NCBI GenBank assembly: GCA_008012315.1
Contig: SSEL01000005.1
Coordinates: forward strand, 1-64,000
Reading direction: 5' to 3'
DNA length: 64,000 bases
Source of the DNA: Rhodospirillaceae bacterium
GTDB lineage: Bacteria; Pseudomonadota; Alphaproteobacteria; Dongiales; Dongiaceae
Shown here: one piece after another, positions 34,549-46,839 of the stretch
Layout: every line of letters begins with the position of its first letter
Numbering within the stretch: the first letter of the stretch is position 1
The notes under the pieces: generated by a model
Databases searched by the model: none
Told to the model about the DNA's origin: nothing
What the model saw: the letters and a program-made list of their open reading frames with translations, nothing else
Translations under genes and position numbers: made by a program

Positions 34549-35298
34549 ATGCGGCGGGCGGACCGGTTGTTTGAGATCGTGCAGTTGCTGCGCGGCCAGC
34601 GGCTGCGTACGGCCCAGGCAATTGCCGACCGGCTCGAGGTGTCGGTCCGAACCATCTATCGCGACATCGAGGCGCTGATCGCCACCGGCGTGCCGATCGA
34701 AGGGGAACGCGGCATCGGCTACGTCATCCGCAGCCATTTCGTTCTGCCGCCGCTGCAGTTCTCCACGGAGGAATTGCAGGCGCTGGTGCTTGGTGCGCGC
34801 TTTGTCCGGGCCTGGGGCGATTCGGCCCTGATCCAGGCAGCCGAGGAAGCCTTGGTCAAGATCGATGCCGTTCTGCCGGCGGAGATCAGGGGGCAGATCT
34901 GGCGGCAAGACCTGACCGCCCATGCCAATGTCATGACCCAGGCCCACCGCCGGACGCTGGCCGATCTGCGCCAGGCGCTCAATCGCCAGCTGAAAGTCGA
35001 TCTCATTTATTATGATGCCAAAGGCGATGCGACGGCCCGGTGTATCCGGCCGCTGAGCCTGGACGCCTGGGGACATGCCTGGACCTTGACCGCCTGGTGC
35101 GAATTGCGGGCCGATTTTCGTGTCTTCCGGCTTGACCGGATCGAGACGGTGGCGGTGTTGGAGCAGGGGTTCAGGTTGGAGCCGGGCAAGACCCTCAATG
35201 ACTTCTACGCCCGTCTATCGGCTCCCCACATGAGGCATGGGGCGCCGCCGGAGCGGCCAATCGATTCGCAAAGGGACTTTGATCGATTCCCGACCTGA
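34549..35298 (+). CDS. YafY-type HTH/WYL-domain transcriptional regulator
   Basis: The 249-residue protein has an N-terminal HTH_11-type winged helix (residues 1-60: MRRADRLFEIVQLLRG, AIADRLEVSVRTIYRDIEAL). A WYL domain follows at about 140-220 (KVDLIYYDAKGDATARCIRP, WTLTAWCELRADFRVFRLDR). WYL domains bind ligands or nucleic acids and tune repressors or activators. CAGGT lies before the ATG. Its neighbour is an ABM-like gene, and a perfect inverted repeat upstream of that gene is a candidate site. There are no CRISPR or defence genes nearby, so a metabolic role is likelier than a defence one. Confidence 0.9.
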   Translation: MRRADRLFEIVQLLRGQRLRTAQAIADRLEVSVRTIYRDIEALIATGVPIEGERGIGYVIRSHFVLPPLQFSTEELQALVLGARFVRAWGDSALIQAAEEALVKIDAVLPAEIRGQIWRQDLTAHANVMTQAHRRTLADLRQALNRQLKVDLIYYDAKGDATARCIRPLSLDAWGHAWTLTAWCELRADFRVFRLDRIETVAVLEQGFRLEPGKTLNDFYARLSAPHMRHGAPPERPIDSQRDFDRFPT

Positions 35299-35555
35299 TC
35301 CGCGTGGCCCATGAAGTGGTTTTGAAGACACAGCCTCGAAGGATTTTGCTAAAGGCAATTTGCCGGGCCGAAATCGCCGATCAGGAAACGGCCAGCTTGA
35401 TCGCCTATTCTGCGACGATAAGCGAGATAAATTCAACATATAGTGCTTTAAGTATTTTTAACCACATTATATAGCCAGTGACCCATCTTGGCGCGGTTGA
35501 CTCAAGTAATTGAAAGACAAAGCTATTTTCTTAAGACCGCAGGGGATTCTTTCAC
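35299..35555. other. AT-rich intergenic region upstream of the str operon promoter
   Basis: These 257 bases contain no gene. The stretch at 35420-35480 (TTTAAGTATTTTTAACC and flanks) is strikingly AT-rich compared with the rest of the window. It ends at a strong promoter, and the AT-rich DNA immediately upstream of the -35 box could be a UP element. There is no recognisable rpoC or tRNA gene. Confidence 0.45.
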
Positions 35556-35584
35556 TTGACGCTCCTCCGCCGAATCAATATATT
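35556..35584 (+). promoter_or_regulatory. Major promoter of the ribosomal superoperon
   Basis: TTGACG (35556-35561) and TATATT (35579-35584) are separated by exactly 17 bases. This is the best sigma-70-like promoter in the stretch before rpsL. The predicted start near 35591 gives a leader of about 229 bases before the rpsL ATG. Confidence 0.75.
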
Positions 35585-35590
35585 CCGCCC

Positions 35591-35819
35591 GCCTTTAAGG
35601 GGGCTGGTGGTAGGCCGTTGCGGCTTAGACGCTGTCCCGACTTAAGCATTTGGATACATAGGCCGGTCCCCTAAGCCCCTGATCTCAGGGCAAGTTCGGC
35701 AAGTGTAGCTGACCGCATCGATACCCTTGGCAGAAGCCTTCGGTCGGTGTGGTCATTTTGCGTATGGCTATTTTAGGCGCCGATGGACACGGTCCGGACG
35801 CGCAAACGTGAGGAAGAGA
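35591..35819 (+). promoter_or_regulatory. Long leader of the rpsL transcript
   Basis: The predicted leader is unusually long for rpsL. It contains a small hairpin CCCTG-ATCT-CAGGG (35677-35681 with 35686-35690), and a possible long-range pairing of GGGGCT near 35600 with AGCCCC at 35674-35679. It ends with GAGGAAGAG as the rpsL ribosome binding site. It may hold a control element for the operon, but I cannot match it to a known leader family. Confidence 0.4.
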
Positions 35820-36191
35820 ATGCCGACGATCAATCAGTTGATCCGTAAGCCGCGTGCGCCTTTGGCGGCGCGCAATAAAGTCCCGGCCATGGAAGCGTGC
35901 CCGCAGAAGCGTGGCGTTTGCACCCGTGTCTATACAACCACGCCGAAGAAGCCGAACTCGGCGCTGCGTAAGGTCGCGCGCGTTCGTCTCACGAATGGTT
36001 TCGAAGTCACCTCTTACATTCCCGGTGAAGGCCACAACCTGCAGGAACACTCTGTCGTCATGATCCGTGGCGGCCGTGTGAAGGACTTGCCGGGTGTGCG
36101 CTATCACATCATTCGCGGCACCTTGGATACGCAGGGTGTGAAGGACCGCAAGCAACGTCGTTCGAAATACGGCGCGAAGCGTCCGAAGTAA
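35820..36191 (+). CDS. rpsL: 30S ribosomal protein S12
   Basis: The 123-residue decoding-centre protein starts [12 protein letters not shown]. It has [17 protein letters not shown], which holds the streptomycin-resistance Lys43 position in its sensitive form, and [20 protein letters not shown] followed by KDLPGVRYH, the other resistance hotspot, also wild type. The ATG at 35820 has GAGGAAGAG upstream; a start at 35727 would add 31 unrelated residues. It opens the translation superoperon with its own promoter, without rpoB-rpoC directly upstream. rpsG follows after 12 bases. Confidence 0.97.
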   Translation: MPTINQLIRKPRAPLAARNKVPAMEACPQKRGVCTRVYTTTPKKPNSALRKVARVRLTNGFEVTSYIPGEGHNLQEHSVVMIRGGRVKDLPGVRYHIIRGTLDTQGVKDRKQRRSKYGAKRPK

Positions 36192-36674
<483 letters not shown>

Positions 36675-36701
36675 TCGGGCGCAGGAAGGAACGGATCCCA
36701 A

Positions 36702-38777
<2,076 letters not shown>

Positions 38778-38809
38778 CCCCCGGGAACCCAGGATAAGGG
38801 AGCTATAAA

Positions 38810-40000
38810 ATGGCGAAGGCGAAATTTGAGCGGAACAAGCCGCACTGCAACGTAGGGACGATTGGCCACGTTGACCATGGCAAGACGTCGCTGACGGCGG
38901 CGATCACGAAGGTGCTGGCTGAGACCGGTGGTGCGACGTTCACGGCGTATGACCAGATTGACAAGGCGCCGGAAGAGCGGGCCCGTGGTATCACGATTTC
39001 GACGGCGCATGTCGAATATGAGACGACGAACCGTCACTATGCCCACGTTGACTGCCCTGGTCACGCCGACTACGTGAAGAACATGATCACGGGTGCGGCG
39101 CAGATGGACGGGGCGATCCTGGTTGTTTCGGCGGCTGACGGCCCGATGCCGCAGACCCGCGAGCACATCCTGCTGGCGCGCCAGGTCGGTGTGCCGGCGC
39201 TGGTGGTGTTCATGAACAAGTGCGACATGGTCGACGATCCGGAGCTGCTGGACCTGGTCGAGCTGGAAGTGCGCGAGCTCTTGAGCTCGTACGACTTTCC
39301 GGGCGACAAGATCCCGGTTGTCCGTGGCTCGGCGCTGTGCGCGCTGGAAGACCGCGAGCCGGCTTTGGGCAAGGATGCGATCCTGAAGCTGATGCAGGAA
39401 GTCGACGCCTACATCCCGCAGCCGGAGCGTCCGAAGGACCGTCCGTTCCTGATGCCGATCGAAGACGTGTTCTCGATCTCGGGCCGTGGCACGGTGGTGA
39501 CCGGGCGTATTGAGCGCGGCATCGTGAAGGTGGGCGAGGAAGTCGAGATCGTCGGCCTGAAGCCGACGGTGAAGACGACGGTGACCGGCGTTGAAATGTT
39601 CCGCAAGCTGCTGGACAGCGGCGAGGCGGGCGACAATATCGGTGCGCTGCTGCGCGGCACCAAGCGCGAGGATGTCGAGCGCGGCCAGGTTCTGGCCAAG
39701 CCGGGTTCGATCACCCCGCACACCAAGTTCAAGGCGGAAGCCTACATCCTGACGAAGGAAGAGGGTGGCCGTCACACGCCGTTCTTCACGAACTATCGTC
39801 CGCAGTTCTACTTCCGGACGACGGACGTGACCGGCATGGTTGCGCTGCCGGAAGGCACGGAAATGGTGATGCCGGGCGACAACATTGCGATGACGGTGCA
39901 GCTGATCGCCCCGATCGCCATGGATGAAGGCCTGCGCTTCGCCATCCGCGAGGGCGGTCGTACCGTCGGCGCCGGCGTCGTCGCCAGCATCATCGAGTAA
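38810..40000 (+). CDS. tuf: Elongation factor Tu
   Basis: The 396-residue factor delivers aminoacyl-tRNA. G1 is [11 protein letters not shown], with [26 protein letters not shown] and NKCDM. Domains 2 and 3 contain [19 protein letters not shown] and [21 protein letters not shown]. Its codon use differs visibly from fusA and rpsJ beside it: Thr is mostly ACG and Ala mostly GCG, while the neighbours favour ACC and GCC. This suggests gene conversion with a second tuf copy elsewhere. A strong hairpin lies in the 72-base spacer before rpsJ. Confidence 0.97.
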   Translation: MAKAKFERNKPHCNVGTIGHVDHGKTSLTAAITKVLAETGGATFTAYDQIDKAPEERARGITISTAHVEYETTNRHYAHVDCPGHADYVKNMITGAAQMDGAILVVSAADGPMPQTREHILLARQVGVPALVVFMNKCDMVDDPELLDLVELEVRELLSSYDFPGDKIPVVRGSALCALEDREPALGKDAILKLMQEVDAYIPQPERPKDRPFLMPIEDVFSISGRGTVVTGRIERGIVKVGEEVEIVGLKPTVKTTVTGVEMFRKLLDSGEAGDNIGALLRGTKREDVERGQVLAKPGSITPHTKFKAEAYILTKEEGGRHTPFFTNYRPQFYFRTTDVTGMVALPEGTEMVMPGDNIAMTVQLIAPIAMDEGLRFAIREGGRTVGAGVVASIIE

Positions 40001-40020
40001 AGAACAAAGGTATATGGCTT

Positions 40021-40054
40021 GCTGGCGCCGGGGCATTCGGCGCCCGGTGCCGGC
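40021..40054 (+). other. Hairpin between tuf and rpsJ (S10 leader)
   Basis: GCTGGCGCCGGG (40021-40032) can pair with CCCGGTGCCGGC (40043-40054) over 12 bp with two G-U pairs, around a 10-base loop. No T-tract follows. It sits at the boundary of the str and S10 blocks, where E. coli has its L4-controlled S10 leader, and could be a processing, attenuation or autoregulation site. Confidence 0.55.
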
Positions 40055-40072
40055 AAACTGAAGGACGATAAG

Positions 40073-40387
40073 ATGGATAGTCAAAATATCCGGATCCGCC
40101 TGAAGGCGTTTGATCATCGCGTGCTCGATCAGTCGACGGGCGAGATCGTGAGCACGGCGAAGCGGACTGGTGCACAGGTGCGTGGCCCGATCCCCCTGCC
40201 GACGCGTTTGGAAAAGTTCACGGTGAACCGTTCGCCGCACATCGACAAGAAGAGCCGCGAGCAGTTCGAAATTCGCACCCACAAGCGTCTGCTGGACATC
40301 GTCGATCCGACGCCGCAGACCGTGGACGCGCTGATGAAGCTTGATCTCGCCGCCGGTGTCGACGTCGAGATCAAGTTGAAGAATTGA
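40073..40387 (+). CDS. rpsJ: 30S ribosomal protein S10
   Basis: The 104-residue protein of the 30S head (and, as NusE, of antitermination complexes) starts [20 protein letters not shown]. It has [19 protein letters not shown] and [18 protein letters not shown], all standard. The ATG at 40073 has GAAGGACG upstream; a frame opening at 40019 would add 18 unconserved residues. It leads the S10 block, 11 bases before rplC. Confidence 0.97.
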   Translation: MDSQNIRIRLKAFDHRVLDQSTGEIVSTAKRTGAQVRGPIPLPTRLEKFTVNRSPHIDKKSREQFEIRTHKRLLDIVDPTPQTVDALMKLDLAAGVDVEIKLKN

Positions 40388-40398
40388 GGAGCGGGACG

Positions 40399-41091
40399 AT
40401 GCGTACGGGTCTGATCGCCCAGAAGTTGGGCATGAGCCGCATCTTCGCCGAGAGCGGCGCTCATGTGCCGGTGACGGTGCTGAAGGTCGATAACTGCCAG
40501 GTTGTCGAAGTGCGCACCGAAGAGAAGCATGGCTACAACGCTGTGCAGCTCGGTGTCGGCAAGGCGAAGGTGAAGAACGTCTCGAAGGCCGAGCGCGGCC
40601 GTTTCGCCCAGGCGAAGGTCGAGCCGAAGAAGAAATTGGTCGAGTTCCGCGTGGCCAAGGACGCCCTGCTGGATGTCGGCGCCGAGTTGTCGGTGACGCA
40701 TTTCCTGCCGGGTCAGTTCGTCGATGTCACCGCGAACACCGTCGGCAAGGGCTTTGCCGGTGCGATGAAGCGTTGGAACTTCGGTGGTCTGCGTGCGTCG
40801 CACGGTGTTTCCGTGTCGCATCGTAGCCATGGTTCGACCGGTAACCGCCAGGATCCGGGCCGTACGTTCCCGGGCAAGAAGATGGCGGGTCACCTGGGCG
40901 ACGAACGCGTCACGACCCAGAACCTGAAGATCGTCGCCACCGACGAAGCGCGGGGTCTGATCATGGTGCAGGGTTCGGTGCCCGGTCACGAAGGTTCCTT
41001 CGTGCTGGTGCGCGATGCTGTGAAGCGCGCGCGGCCGAAGGATGCGCCCTATCCGGCAGCCCTCAAGGGCAAGTCGGAAGCGGCGGCGTAA
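40399..41091 (+). CDS. rplC: 50S ribosomal protein L3
   Basis: The 230-residue primary 23S-binding protein has the N-terminal [18 protein letters not shown]. The long loop that reaches the peptidyl-transferase centre includes [20 protein letters not shown] and [20 protein letters not shown], with the Gln that PrmB methylates. GAGGAGCG precedes the ATG at 40399, favouring it over the in-frame ATG at 40384. The C-terminal 20 residues are an Ala/Lys-rich extension. It lies 15 bases before rplD. Confidence 0.97.
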   Translation: MRTGLIAQKLGMSRIFAESGAHVPVTVLKVDNCQVVEVRTEEKHGYNAVQLGVGKAKVKNVSKAERGRFAQAKVEPKKKLVEFRVAKDALLDVGAELSVTHFLPGQFVDVTANTVGKGFAGAMKRWNFGGLRASHGVSVSHRSHGSTGNRQDPGRTFPGKKMAGHLGDERVTTQNLKIVATDEARGLIMVQGSVPGHEGSFVLVRDAVKRARPKDAPYPAALKGKSEAAA

Positions 41092-41106
41092 GAGGGACGA
41101 TCGGTC

Positions 41107-41736
41107 ATGAAACTCAAGATTACCGATATCGATAACAAGGCTGCCGGCGAAGTCGAAATCGACGATGCCGTCTATGCCGATATCTTCGGTCGCGAGATCC
41201 GCAAGGATATCCTGGCGCGCGCGGTGAACTGGCAGCTGGCGAAGCGCCGTGCCGGTACGCACAAGACCAAGGAAATTGGCGACGTGCAGGGCACGACCAA
41301 GAAGCCGTACAACCAGAAGGGCACGGGTAATGCCCGCCAGGGTTCGCTGCGGTCGCCGCAGTTCCGCGGCGGTGCGACCATTTTCGGTCCGGTTCCGCGC
41401 AGCCATGCGCATGACCTGCCGAAGAAGGTCCGCAAGCTGGCTCTGAAGACGGCGCTGTCGGCCAAACAGGCTGAAGGCAAGCTGGTGATCTGGTCGGGGG
41501 CGGATGCCACCGGCAAGACCAAGGATCTGTCGGCCAAGCTCGACAAGCTCGGCTGGAAGTCGGTCCTGGTCATCGACGGCGCTGAAGTGAACGAAAAGTT
41601 CGCGCTGGCCGCCCGCAATATCCCGGGCGTCGATGTGTTGCCGCAGCAGGGCGCCAATGTGTACGACATCCTCCGTCGCGATACCCTGGTCCTGACCAAG
41701 GGCGCGGTGGAGTCTCTGGTGGAGCGTTTGAAATGA
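41107..41736 (+). CDS. rplD: 50S ribosomal protein L4
   Basis: The 209-residue L4 has the extended tunnel loop with [20 protein letters not shown] and [15 protein letters not shown], the region linked to macrolide binding, in the usual form. In enterics L4 also represses the S10 operon through its leader. Here a hairpin before rpsJ is the only obvious candidate site. It overlaps rplW by four bases (ATGA), indicating coupled translation. Confidence 0.97.
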   Translation: MKLKITDIDNKAAGEVEIDDAVYADIFGREIRKDILARAVNWQLAKRRAGTHKTKEIGDVQGTTKKPYNQKGTGNARQGSLRSPQFRGGATIFGPVPRSHAHDLPKKVRKLALKTALSAKQAEGKLVIWSGADATGKTKDLSAKLDKLGWKSVLVIDGAEVNEKFALAARNIPGVDVLPQQGANVYDILRRDTLVLTKGAVESLVERLK

Positions 41737-42065
41737 GCCGCGCACGTCCGATGGGAAAGCCGGTGGTGAAGTTGAGCGAGAGCGCCATGTTCGAGCTTAT
41801 TCGCCGTCCGGTCGTGACCGAAAAGAGCACGCTGGGCTCGCAGCATAACCAAGTGACCTTCCGGGTGCCGCTGGATGCCAGCAAGCCGGAGATCAAGGCT
41901 GCGGTCGAAGGCGTCTTCAAGGTCAAGGTGACGGCTGTCAACACCCTGCGTGTCGAAGGTAAGACCAAGGTCTTCCGCGGCAACAAGGGAAAGCGCGCCG
42001 ATTACAAGAAGGCGGTGGTGACGTTGGCCGAAGGCAACACCATCGACGTCACGACGGGAGTCTAA
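41733..42065 (+). CDS. rplW: 50S ribosomal protein L23
   Basis: The 110-residue exit-tunnel protein docks trigger factor and SRP. Conserved parts are [14 protein letters not shown] and [20 protein letters not shown]. The first 18 residues ([18 protein letters not shown]) are a lineage-specific extension; an internal ATG at 41751 or 41787 could be used, but the ATGA overlap with rplD supports 41733. rplB follows after three bases. Confidence 0.94.
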   Translation: MSRARPMGKPVVKLSESAMFELIRRPVVTEKSTLGSQHNQVTFRVPLDASKPEIKAAVEGVFKVKVTAVNTLRVEGKTKVFRGNKGKRADYKKAVVTLAEGNTIDVTTGV

Positions 42066-42068
42066 GCG

Positions 42069-42890
42069 ATGGCGTTGAAAACCTATAAGCCGACATCTGC
42101 AGGCGTTCGCCATCTGGTGACTGTGGATCGTTCGGAACTGCACAAGGGTAAGCCCGTCAAGGCGCTGACCGAGGGCAAGAGCAAGAGCGGTGGCCGCAAC
42201 AATTACGGCCGTCTGACGACGTTCCGTAAGGGCGGCGGTCACAAGCAGCGCTATCGTCTGGTCGATTTCAAGCGCAACAAGTTCGATGTGCCGGCGACGG
42301 TCGAGCGGTTGGAATACGATCCGAACCGCACGGCGTTCATTGCCCTGATCAAGTATCAGGACGGCGAATTGGCCTATATCCTGGCGCCGCAGCGCCTGAA
42401 GGCCGGCGACGTGGTCATCTCGGGCGAGCGCGTCGACGTGAAACCGGGCAATGCGATGCCGCTGAAGAACATCCCGGTCGGCACCATCGTCCACAATGTC
42501 GAGCTGAAGACCGGCAAGGGTGGCCAGATGGCCCGCGCCGCCGGTGCCTTCGTTCAGTTGGTCGGCCGCGACCAGGGCAACGCCCTGCTGCGTCTGTCCT
42601 CCGGCGAAGTCCGCATGGTGAAGACGGAATGCATGGCCACCATCGGTGCAGTCAGCAACCCGGATAACCAGAATACCGTGATCGGCAAGGCCGGTCGCGC
42701 TCGTTGGCTGGGCCGTCGTCCGACTGTCCGCGGTATCGCCATGAACCCGGTCGACCATCCGCATGGCGGCCGTACCAATGGCGGTCGCGCCTGGGTTACC
42801 CCCTGGGGCAAGCCGACCAAGGGCAAGAAAACGCGTCATAACAAGAAGACGGACGGCCAGATCATTCGCCGCCGTCAGGCTAGCAAGTAA
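42069..42890 (+). CDS. rplB: 50S ribosomal protein L2
   Basis: The 273-residue protein is needed for subunit association and peptidyl-transferase activity. It shows [21 protein letters not shown] and the C-terminal [20 protein letters not shown], including the functionally important His residue of the HPHGG loop. Length is typical. It ends IIRRRQASK and rpsS starts 14 bases later, with AAGGAGG between them. Confidence 0.98.
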   Translation: MALKTYKPTSAGVRHLVTVDRSELHKGKPVKALTEGKSKSGGRNNYGRLTTFRKGGGHKQRYRLVDFKRNKFDVPATVERLEYDPNRTAFIALIKYQDGELAYILAPQRLKAGDVVISGERVDVKPGNAMPLKNIPVGTIVHNVELKTGKGGQMARAAGAFVQLVGRDQGNALLRLSSGEVRMVKTECMATIGAVSNPDNQNTVIGKAGRARWLGRRPTVRGIAMNPVDHPHGGRTNGGRAWVTPWGKPTKGKKTRHNKKTDGQIIRRRQASK

Positions 42891-42904
42891 GGAGGGCGAC
42901 GAAA

Positions 42905-43183
42905 GTGGCTCGCTCTGTTTGGAAAGGTCCGTTTGTCGACGGCTATCTGCTGAAGAAGTCGGAGGCTACTCGCGCTTCGGGCCGAAACGAAGTGATCAAG
43001 ACCTGGTCGCGTCGTTCGACCATTCTGCCCCAGTTCGTGGGTCTGACGTTCGGCGTCTATAACGGTCAGAAGTTCCTGCCGGTTCTCGTCACCGAGAACA
43101 TGATCGGCCATAAGTTCGGCGAATTCTCGCCGACCCGGAACTTCCCCGGCCATGCCGCCGACAAGAAGGCGAAGAGGGGCTAA
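42905..43183 (+). CDS. rpsS: 30S ribosomal protein S19
   Basis: The 92-residue head protein begins [20 protein letters not shown] and has [20 protein letters not shown] and [18 protein letters not shown], typical of S19. The start codon is GTG at 42905, with AAGGAGGG eleven bases upstream. It is followed by rplV after four bases. Confidence 0.97.
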   Translation: MARSVWKGPFVDGYLLKKSEATRASGRNEVIKTWSRRSTILPQFVGLTFGVYNGQKFLPVLVTENMIGHKFGEFSPTRNFPGHAADKKAKRG

Positions 43184-43187
43184 GGCT

Positions 43188-43568
43188 ATGAGCAAGGCAA
43201 AGACGCCGCGCGTGCAGAAGGACAACGAAGCGAAGGCTGCCGCCTCCGTTATTCAGGCCAGCCCGCGCAAAGTTAACCTGGTGGCGCAGATGATCCGCGG
43301 CCTTGGAGCTCAGCCGGCAGTTGCCGCGCTGACCTTCTCGAAGCGCCGTGTCGCCAACGATGTGAAGAAGGTTCTGCAGGCGGCGATCGCCAATGCCGAG
43401 AACAATCATTCGCTCGATGTCGACCGTCTGTATGTCGCCGAGGCTCATGTCGGCCGCAGCTTCAAGCTGAAGCGCTTCCATGCACGTGCGCGTGGCCGCG
43501 GCGTGCGGGTGGTGAAGACCTGGAGCAATCTGACTGTGATCGTGCGTGAGCGCGAGGAGAAGGCGTAA
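43188..43568 (+). CDS. rplV: 50S ribosomal protein L22
   Basis: The 126-residue exit-tunnel protein has [15 protein letters not shown], the core [20 protein letters not shown], and the β-hairpin [20 protein letters not shown] that lines the tunnel. The ATG at 43188 is preferred over one at 43152 that lies inside rpsS. It overlaps rpsC by one base (TAATG). Confidence 0.97.
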   Translation: MSKAKTPRVQKDNEAKAAASVIQASPRKVNLVAQMIRGLGAQPAVAALTFSKRRVANDVKKVLQAAIANAENNHSLDVDRLYVAEAHVGRSFKLKRFHARARGRGVRVVKTWSNLTVIVREREEKA

Positions 43569-44245
43569 TGGGACAGAAAGTCAATCCGATCGGCCTGCGC
43601 GTCGGCATCAATCGGACCTGGGACTCGCGCTGGTTCGCGGGCAAGGACTATGCCGATCTGCTGCACGAAGATCTGCGCCTGAAGAAGTATCTGACGGAGC
43701 GCCTGGCTCAGGCCGGTGTCGCGCGCGTCATCATCGAGCGTCCGGCGAAGAAGGCCCGCATCACCATTCACACTGCCCGTCCCGGCGTCGTGATCGGTAA
43801 GAAGGGCGCCGACATCGAGAAGCTGCGCACCGATCTCAGCAAGATGACCGGTTCCGAGGTCAGCCTGAACATCATCGAAATCCGCAAGCCGGAAATCGAT
43901 GCCAAGCTGATCGCCGATAACATCGCCCAGCAGCTGGAACGCCGCGTTGCCTTCCGTCGCGCCATGAAGCGCGCCGTGCAGTCGGCGATGCGTTTGGGTG
44001 CCCTCGGCATCCGGATCAACTGCTCCGGCCGTCTTGGCGGTGCTGAAATCGCCCGCATGGAATGGTACCGCGAAGGTCGCGTGCCGCTGCACACCCTGCG
44101 TGCCGAGATCGATTACGGCGAAGGCACGGCGAAGACCACCTACGGCACCTGCGGTGTCAAGGTCTGGGTCTTCAAGGGTGAGATCATGGCGCATGACCCG
44201 ATGGCCATGGACAAGCGGGCGACGGAGCATCAGACGGCGCGCTGA
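43568..44245 (+). CDS. rpsC: 30S ribosomal protein S3
   Basis: The 225-residue protein at the mRNA entry begins [20 protein letters not shown]. Its KH domain has [17 protein letters not shown], and the S3 C-domain has [20 protein letters not shown] and [13 protein letters not shown]. Length and motifs are standard. It shares its first base with the rplV stop and lies 33 bases before rplP. Confidence 0.98.
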   Translation: MGQKVNPIGLRVGINRTWDSRWFAGKDYADLLHEDLRLKKYLTERLAQAGVARVIIERPAKKARITIHTARPGVVIGKKGADIEKLRTDLSKMTGSEVSLNIIEIRKPEIDAKLIADNIAQQLERRVAFRRAMKRAVQSAMRLGALGIRINCSGRLGGAEIARMEWYREGRVPLHTLRAEIDYGEGTAKTTYGTCGVKVWVFKGEIMAHDPMAMDKRATEHQTAR

Positions 44246-44278
44246 GCCCGTCCGATGAAGGAATGAGGAACACGTAAC

Positions 44279-44695
44279 ATGTTGTCTCCGAAGCGAACGA
44301 AATATCGCAAGGCTCACAAGGGCCGCATTCATGGCAACGCCAAGGGCGGCACCACGCTTGCCTTCGGCGCCTTCGGCCTGAAGGCCGTCGAGCCGGAACG
44401 GATCACGGCACGCCAGATCGAAGCGGCGCGTCGTGCGATCACCCGCCACATGAAGCGTGTCGGCAAGGTGTGGATCCGCGTTTTCCCGGACCTGCCGGTC
44501 AGCCGCAAGCCGGCCGAGGTCCGTATGGGTTCCGGTAAGGGCTCGCCGGAATACTGGGTTTGCCGCGTTCATCCCGGCCGCATCCTGTTCGAACTGGATG
44601 GCGTGTCGAAGGAATTGGCGCATGAGGCCTTTACGCTGGCGGCTGCGAAGTTGCCGGTGAAGACCCGTATCATCTCGCGCATCGGCGACGAGTGA
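44279..44695 (+). CDS. rplP: 50S ribosomal protein L16
   Basis: The 138-residue protein positions tRNA in the A site. It has [39 protein letters not shown] with the Arg of the usual hydroxylation region, and [20 protein letters not shown]. Length is typical. A weak AGGAACACG lies upstream. rpmC follows after 22 bases. Confidence 0.97.
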   Translation: MLSPKRTKYRKAHKGRIHGNAKGGTTLAFGAFGLKAVEPERITARQIEAARRAITRHMKRVGKVWIRVFPDLPVSRKPAEVRMGSGKGSPEYWVCRVHPGRILFELDGVSKELAHEAFTLAAAKLPVKTRIISRIGDE

Positions 44696-44717
44696 TCGGG
44701 AAAGAAGGAACCAGATC

Positions 44718-44915
44718 ATGAAGGCAGAAGATTTGCGAACCAAGACGCCGGATCAGCTCAAGGCTGATCTCGTCAGCCTGAAGAAGGAAGCGTTCAACCT
44801 GCGATTCCAGCAGGCCAACGGTCAGTTGGAGAACACGGCGCGGGTGCGGACAGTTCGCCGCGACATCGCCAAGGTTCAGACCTTCCTCAACCAGAAGGCT
44901 GCCGCCAAGGCCTAA
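44718..44915 (+). CDS. rpmC: 50S ribosomal protein L29
   Basis: The 65-residue helical-hairpin protein near the tunnel exit has [38 protein letters not shown] and [15 protein letters not shown], which is the full L29 pattern. AAGGAACC precedes the ATG. rpsQ follows after 30 bases. Confidence 0.96.
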   Translation: MKAEDLRTKTPDQLKADLVSLKKEAFNLRFQQANGQLENTARVRTVRRDIAKVQTFLNQKAAAKA

Positions 44916-44945
44916 GGCCGGGGCGTGGATTTAGGAGAAGAAGGT

Positions 44946-45197
44946 ATGCCAAGGCGAGTTTTGCAAGGCACCGTGGTGAGCGACAAGAACGACAAGACCG
45001 TCATCGTGTCGGTCGAGCGTCGCGTTATGCACCCGGTCTATAAGAAGTTCATCCGCCGCTCGAAGCGTTATGCGGCGCATGACGAGGGTAATGCGCACAA
45101 GATCGGCGACGTGGTGTTCATCCGCGAATGCCGGCCTATTTCGAAGTCGAAGCGTTGGGAAGTGGTGGAAGAATCCGCTGCGACCGGCGCGAATTAA
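44946..45197 (+). CDS. rpsQ: 30S ribosomal protein S17
   Basis: The 83-residue OB-fold protein has [36 protein letters not shown] and [18 protein letters not shown]. The ATG at 44946 has GAGAAGAAGG upstream; an earlier start at 44925 would add seven residues. rplN follows after 18 bases. Confidence 0.97.
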   Translation: MPRRVLQGTVVSDKNDKTVIVSVERRVMHPVYKKFIRRSKRYAAHDEGNAHKIGDVVFIRECRPISKSKRWEVVEESAATGAN

Positions 45198-45215
45198 GAT
45201 AGAAGGAATCCAACC

Positions 45216-45584
45216 ATGATCCAGATGCAGACGAACCTGGATGTGGCCGATAATTCCGGCGCACGCAGGGTGCAGTGCATCAAGGTGCTGGGCGGTTCGA
45301 AGCGCCGTTTTGCGACCGTTGGCGACGTCATCGTCGTCTCGATCAAAGAGGCGATCCCGCGCGGCAAAGTGAAGAAGGGCGACGTGCATCAGGCCGTCAT
45401 CGTGCGCACGGCGAAGGAAATCCGCCGCGCCGATGGCAGCGCGATCCGCTTCGACCGGAATGCGGCCGTCCTGATCAACAAGCAGGGGGAGCCGATCGGC
45501 ACCCGTATCTTCGGCCCGGTGACCCGCGAGCTCCGCGCCAAGAAGTTCATGAAGATCATCTCGCTGGCTCCCGAAGTGCTTTAA
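45216..45584 (+). CDS. rplN: 50S ribosomal protein L14
   Basis: The 122-residue protein at the subunit interface starts [20 protein letters not shown] and ends with [19 protein letters not shown], both diagnostic. Length is exactly that of most bacterial L14. In E. coli this gene starts the spc operon; here no promoter is seen in the 18-base spacer, so it continues the S10 transcript. Confidence 0.98.
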   Translation: MIQMQTNLDVADNSGARRVQCIKVLGGSKRRFATVGDVIVVSIKEAIPRGKVKKGDVHQAVIVRTAKEIRRADGSAIRFDRNAAVLINKQGEPIGTRIFGPVTRELRAKKFMKIISLAPEVL

Positions 45585-45621
45585 GGCGCCGGGATAGAGA
45601 GCGAAAGGTTCAGGTGCTGAG

Positions 45622-45939
45622 ATGGCAACGAAGCTGAAAGTTAAGAAAGGCGACAAGGTGGTTGTGATCACCGGTCGCGACAAGGGTAAGACGGGTGAGA
45701 TCCTGAGGGTGCTGCGCGAAGAAAACCGCGTGCTCGTGCAGGGCGTGAATGTCGTGAAGCGGCATCAGCGTCAGGCGATGGGCGTCGAGGGCGGCATCGT
45801 CGAGAAGGAAGCGCCGATTCACGTTTCCAACGTGGCCCATATCGACCCGAAGACGCAGAAGCCGACCCGCGTCGGCTTCAAGATGGAGGGCGACAAGAAG
45901 GTCCGTATTGCTCGCCGCTCCGGCGAAAGCATTGAGTGA
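45622..45939 (+). CDS. rplX: 50S ribosomal protein L24
   Basis: The 105-residue assembly-initiator protein has a KOW motif, [20 protein letters not shown], followed by [20 protein letters not shown] and the C-terminal [20 protein letters not shown]. Length is typical. It lies 37 bases after rplN and 11 bases before rplE. Confidence 0.97.
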   Translation: MATKLKVKKGDKVVVITGRDKGKTGEILRVLREENRVLVQGVNVVKRHQRQAMGVEGGIVEKEAPIHVSNVAHIDPKTQKPTRVGFKMEGDKKVRIARRSGESIE

Positions 45940-45950
45940 GGGAGCGCGTC

Positions 45951-46496
45951 ATGGCAACCACCCGTATGCAAGAACACTACGCCAAGGTCGTGCGCCCGGC
46001 GTTGATGCAGGAATTCGAGTATAAGAATGACCTGCAGGTGCCGCGGATCGAGAAGATCGTGGTCAACATGGGTGTCGGCGAAGCAACTGCCGATTCCAAG
46101 AAGATCAACCAGGCCGTCGAAGAACTGACCGCAATCGCCGGCCAGAAGCCGATCGTGACCAAGGCCCGCAAGTCGATTGCGACCTTCAAGCTGCGTGAAG
46201 GCATGAATATCGGCTGCAAAGTCACGCTGCGTCGCGACCGGATGTACGAATTCCTCGATCGCCTGATCACCATTGCGCTGCCGCGCGTCCGCGACTTCCG
46301 CGGCGTCAAGGGCAACAGCTTCGATGGCCGTGGTAATTACTGCCTGGGCCTGAAGGAACAGTTGGTGTTCCCGGAAATCGATTACGACAAGGTCGACAAG
46401 GTTCGTGGCATGGACATCGTCATCGTGACCTCGGCCAAGACCGATGCTGAAGCCAAGGCGCTGCTGAAGGGCTTTCAGATGCCCTTCATGAATTGA
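45951..46496 (+). CDS. rplE: 50S ribosomal protein L5
   Basis: The 181-residue 5S rRNA-binding protein has [22 protein letters not shown]-like [16 protein letters not shown], and [20 protein letters not shown]. The ATG at 45951 has GAGGGAGCG upstream. A GTG at 45936, overlapping the rplX stop, would add five residues. Confidence 0.97.
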   Translation: MATTRMQEHYAKVVRPALMQEFEYKNDLQVPRIEKIVVNMGVGEATADSKKINQAVEELTAIAGQKPIVTKARKSIATFKLREGMNIGCKVTLRRDRMYEFLDRLITIALPRVRDFRGVKGNSFDGRGNYCLGLKEQLVFPEIDYDKVDKVRGMDIVIVTSAKTDAEAKALLKGFQMPFMN

Positions 46497-46518
46497 GCCG
46501 CGGGCTGGAGGAGATAAC

Positions 46519-46824
46519 ATGGCTAAGACTAGTGCCATTCAGAACAACAAGAAGCGCGAGCGCATGGTGAAGCAGTATGCCGCTCGCCGTGCCCGCCTGA
46601 AGGCGATTGCCGATAATGAGGCGTTGCCGATGGAAGAGCGTTTCGCCGCCCGCCTGAAGCTGGCGGAAATGCCGCGCAATTCCTCGAAGGTGCGGATCCG
46701 CAACCGTTGCGAACTGAGCGGCCGTCCGCGCGCCGTCTATCGCAAGTTCAAGCTGTCGCGTATCGCGCTGCGTGAGCTGGCCTCGACCGGGCAGATCCCG
46801 GGCGTGGTCAAGTCGAGCTGGTAA
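46519..46824 (+). CDS. rpsN: 30S ribosomal protein S14 (long, zinc-free form)
   Basis: The 101-residue long form lacks the two CxxC pairs of the zinc-binding type; only one Cys is present, in [20 protein letters not shown]. The N-terminal [20 protein letters not shown] is typical for proteobacteria. It has GGAGG ahead of the ATG, and lies 15 bases before rpsH. Confidence 0.97.
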   Translation: MAKTSAIQNNKKRERMVKQYAARRARLKAIADNEALPMEERFAARLKLAEMPRNSSKVRIRNRCELSGRPRAVYRKFKLSRIALRELASTGQIPGVVKSSW

Positions 46825-46839
46825 GGAGGATATGAGATC

